DNA of 41,306 nt from Lachnospiraceae bacterium. GTDB lineage: Bacteria; Bacillota; Clostridia; Lachnospirales; Lachnospiraceae. Under the pieces are notes generated by a model that was given only the letters and a program-made list of their open reading frames with translations, made no database searches and was not told the origin of the DNA. Positions 39,615 to 41,306 of this stretch are shown in pieces. The translations under genes were made by a program, and so were the position numbers. Where the stretch lies: contig JAUNON010000021.1 in NCBI GenBank assembly GCA_030537145.1, positions 1,388 to 42,693 on the forward strand. The letters run 5' to 3'. Numbering within the stretch: the stretch's first letter is position 1; every line of letters starts with the position of its first letter.

Positions 39615-41177
39615 ATGTGGGAAGAAAAGATAGAACAAGTAACACAGAAACGGCTGCGCCATCTGGAGGGCGGAGGCAGCGCCCGGATTGAGCGGCAGCA
39701 TCAAAACGGAAAGCTGACCGCCTGGGAACGGCTGGAATATCTTCTGGATGCGGATTCCTTCGTGGAGCTGAACGGCTGCATGGAAACGGATACCAGCGCT
39801 TCTTCTTTCGGAAAAAGCGCAGCCTATCCCGGAGACGGCGTACTGACCGGCTGGGGCCTGATCAGTGGCCGGAAGGTCTGCGTGGCAGCAGAGGATTTTA
39901 CCGTAATCGGCGGCACGCTGGGCGTGACCCACGCCAGAAAAATTGCTGCTCTGCAGGATCTGGCCCTTCAAATGCAGGTGCCCATCCTTTTTCTCAACGA
40001 CAGCGGCGGTGCCCGGATCGAGGAAGGGATCAATGCCCTAAGCGGCTACGGCGAAATTTTCAGCCGTCATGTAAAGGCCTCCGGCATCATTCCTCAGATC
40101 TGTGCTATTTTAGGCCCCTGCTCCGGCGGAGCCTGCTACTCTCCCGCCCTGTGCGATTTCATTTTCTGTGTCCGGAACATCAGCAAAATGTTTATCACCG
40201 GACCGGCTGTGGTGGAATCCGTCCTGGGCAGCCGCCCTACTCTGGAAGAGCTGGGCGGTGCCGAAATGCACAGTTCCAAAAGCGGTGTGGTACATGCCCT
40301 GTTCAACGATGAAATATCCTGCCTGAAGGGAATCCGGACTCTGCTGTCCTATCTTCCCTCCAATAACCGGGAGCTTCCTCCCGAAAACAACGCCGTTCTT
40401 TCTCCCAGACGGCCGGGGCCGTCCTTTCCCCAGCTTGTTCCGGACAACGTGCGCAAAGCCTACGATATGCACCCGGTCATTGACCGTATTATGGATCCGG
40501 TTCCCTTTTTTGAGATCCAAAAGCATTTTGCCAAAAATGCCATTGTGGGCTTCGCTTATCTGAACGGGAGGGTCACAGGCGTCATTGCCAACCAGCCGTT
40601 GGAAACCGGAGGGTCCCTGGATTGCGACGCTTCCGATAAAATTGCCCGTTTTGTCCGCTTTTGCGACTGCTTTCACATTCAGCTTCTGACACTGGTGGAT
40701 GTACCGGCCTTTCTGCCGGGAAAGGAGCAGGAGCAAAAGGGTATTATCCGGCACGGCGCAAAGATCCTCTATGCCTATTCCGAAGCACAGGTACCCAAAA
40801 TTACCGTGATTTTGCGGAAGGCTTACGGCGGCGCTTACATTGCCATGAACAGCAAAACCATGAGTGCGGATTTCGTCTATGCCTGGCCCATTGCAGAAAT
40901 CGCTGTAATGGGGGCTGAGGGCGCTGTAGGAATTCTGTATAAAAAGGAACTGGCCCGCTCCAATCATCCCGTGGAGGACTTTGACCGGCTGAAAAACGAA
41001 TACGAAAAGAATTTCCTGAATCCGGATATTGCCGAAAAGAAAGGCTTTGTTGATCAGGTTATCCTTCCGGAGGAGACCAGGGACACACTGATCCGGGCAT
41101 TTGATTTTCTGGAATGCAAAAACCGGCCGGATGCCGCTTCTTTCGGCACTAGACGGCACGGAAATATTCCTCTGTAA
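39615..41177 (+). CDS. Acyl-CoA carboxylase/decarboxylase carboxyltransferase subunit (PccB/MmdA family)
   Basis: The 520-residue protein has the two crotonase-like halves of biotin-dependent carboxyltransferases. The N-terminal half has LTAWERLEYLLDADSFVELN, then GGTLGVTHARKIAALQDLAL and LNDSGGARIEEGI; the C-terminal half has VDVPAFLPGKEQEQKGIIRH and then KAYGGAYIAMNSK. It would transfer carboxyl groups between biotin and propionyl- or acetyl-CoA, either in a carboxylase or in a sodium-pumping methylmalonyl-CoA decarboxylase. The other subunits are not within the window, so the choice is open. The 14-base gap to the next gene suggests cotranscription with an MBOAT gene, which is an unusual neighbour. 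The length is normal. Confidence 0.9.
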   Translation: MWEEKIEQVTQKRLRHLEGGGSARIERQHQNGKLTAWERLEYLLDADSFVELNGCMETDTSASSFGKSAAYPGDGVLTGWGLISGRKVCVAAEDFTVIGGTLGVTHARKIAALQDLALQMQVPILFLNDSGGARIEEGINALSGYGEIFSRHVKASGIIPQICAILGPCSGGACYSPALCDFIFCVRNISKMFITGPAVVESVLGSRPTLEELGGAEMHSSKSGVVHALFNDEISCLKGIRTLLSYLPSNNRELPPENNAVLSPRRPGPSFPQLVPDNVRKAYDMHPVIDRIMDPVPFFEIQKHFAKNAIVGFAYLNGRVTGVIANQPLETGGSLDCDASDKIARFVRFCDCFHIQLLTLVDVPAFLPGKEQEQKGIIRHGAKILYAYSEAQVPKITVILRKAYGGAYIAMNSKTMSADFVYAWPIAEIAVMGAEGAVGILYKKELARSNHPVEDFDRLKNEYEKNFLNPDIAEKKGFVDQVILPEETRDTLIRAFDFLECKNRPDAASFGTRRHGNIPL

Positions 41178-41191
41178 AAAGGAGTGTTATC

Positions 41192-41306
41192 ATGATATTT
41201 TCAACCTACCAATTTATTTTTCTGTTTTTGCCGATTACCTTTTTCGGCTATTTTATCCTGAACCGGTTCCGGTATTACTCTGTGGCCAAAATCTGGCTGG
41301 TGATCG
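41192..41306 (+). CDS. MBOAT-family O-acyltransferase, N-terminal part
   Basis: AAAGGAG precedes an ATG at 41192. The first 38 residues (MIFSTYQFIFLFLPITFFGY, then LNRFRYYSVAK) match the start of AlgI-like MBOAT membrane O-acyltransferases, which acetylate surface polysaccharides. The gene is cut by the window edge, so the rest cannot be judged. Confidence 0.8.
   Translation, partial: MIFSTYQFIFLFLPITFFGYFILNRFRYYSVAKIWLVI

Overview
The window reads as chromosomal DNA of an anaerobic, Gram-positive gut-type Clostridia, most likely Lachnospiraceae (inference). The reasons are strong AGGAGG-type ribosome sites, RpoD-type promoters, a LacI-controlled sugar ABC transporter with glycosidases, an anaerobic tetrapyrrole/cobalt operon behind a cobalamin riboswitch, and an Mrp/Mbh-type ion-transport module. 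Almost everything is on the minus strand; only the left edge (1-1850) and right edge (39490-41306) read rightwards.

Layout. (a) 1-1850: AT-rich accessory scraps. These are the end of a GNAT acetyltransferase, a GPP34-like protein, a small MerR-type protein, and a C-terminal remnant of a large serine recombinase, which suggests the scar of an integrative element. (b) 1903-4244: a PadR, DUF1700, DUF4097 and PspC envelope-stress-like operon, with a consensus promoter overlapped by a 29-bp palindrome. (c) 4505-15432: a carbohydrate locus with a LacI regulator, binding protein, two permeases, a DUF5695-like protein, a GH127 enzyme and a second unassigned large enzyme-like protein. Three near-identical LacI-type palindromes mark it, one of them inside a gene. 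(d) 15433-17501: tandem hairpin repeats, a cysteine-rich CxxCxGxG protein and a Sel1-like protein. (e) 17523-29883: one long minus-strand unit. It starts with a promoter and cobalamin riboswitch, followed by an exported CbiK-type chelatase, an exported protein with two NEAT-like domains, a BtuFCD/FecBCD-type ABC transporter, and hemA, a hemC-cobA-hemD triple fusion, hemB and hemL. (f) 29916-39355: ten genes of an Mrp/Mbh-type membrane arm with four antiporter-like subunits and no visible redox subunits. (g) 39492-41306: a biotin-dependent carboxyltransferase gene and the start of an MBOAT acyltransferase.

How it fits together. The riboswitch operon would make uroporphyrinogen III and precorrin-2 from glutamyl-tRNA. 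It also encodes surface or exported proteins and an importer that plausibly handle cobalt, corrinoids or another metallo-tetrapyrrole, all under cobalamin feedback. The LacI locus should import an arabinose-containing oligosaccharide and cleave it inside the cell. The Mrp-like module should couple Na+ and H+ gradients.

Two families of intergenic palindromic repeats occur here. One is a roughly 91-108 bp element with GGGCTGCCGCAAAAT ends (two copies). The other is a pair of tandem hairpin repeats sharing a bidirectional terminator-like spacer. One of these repeat blocks lies between the riboswitch and its presumed target gene.
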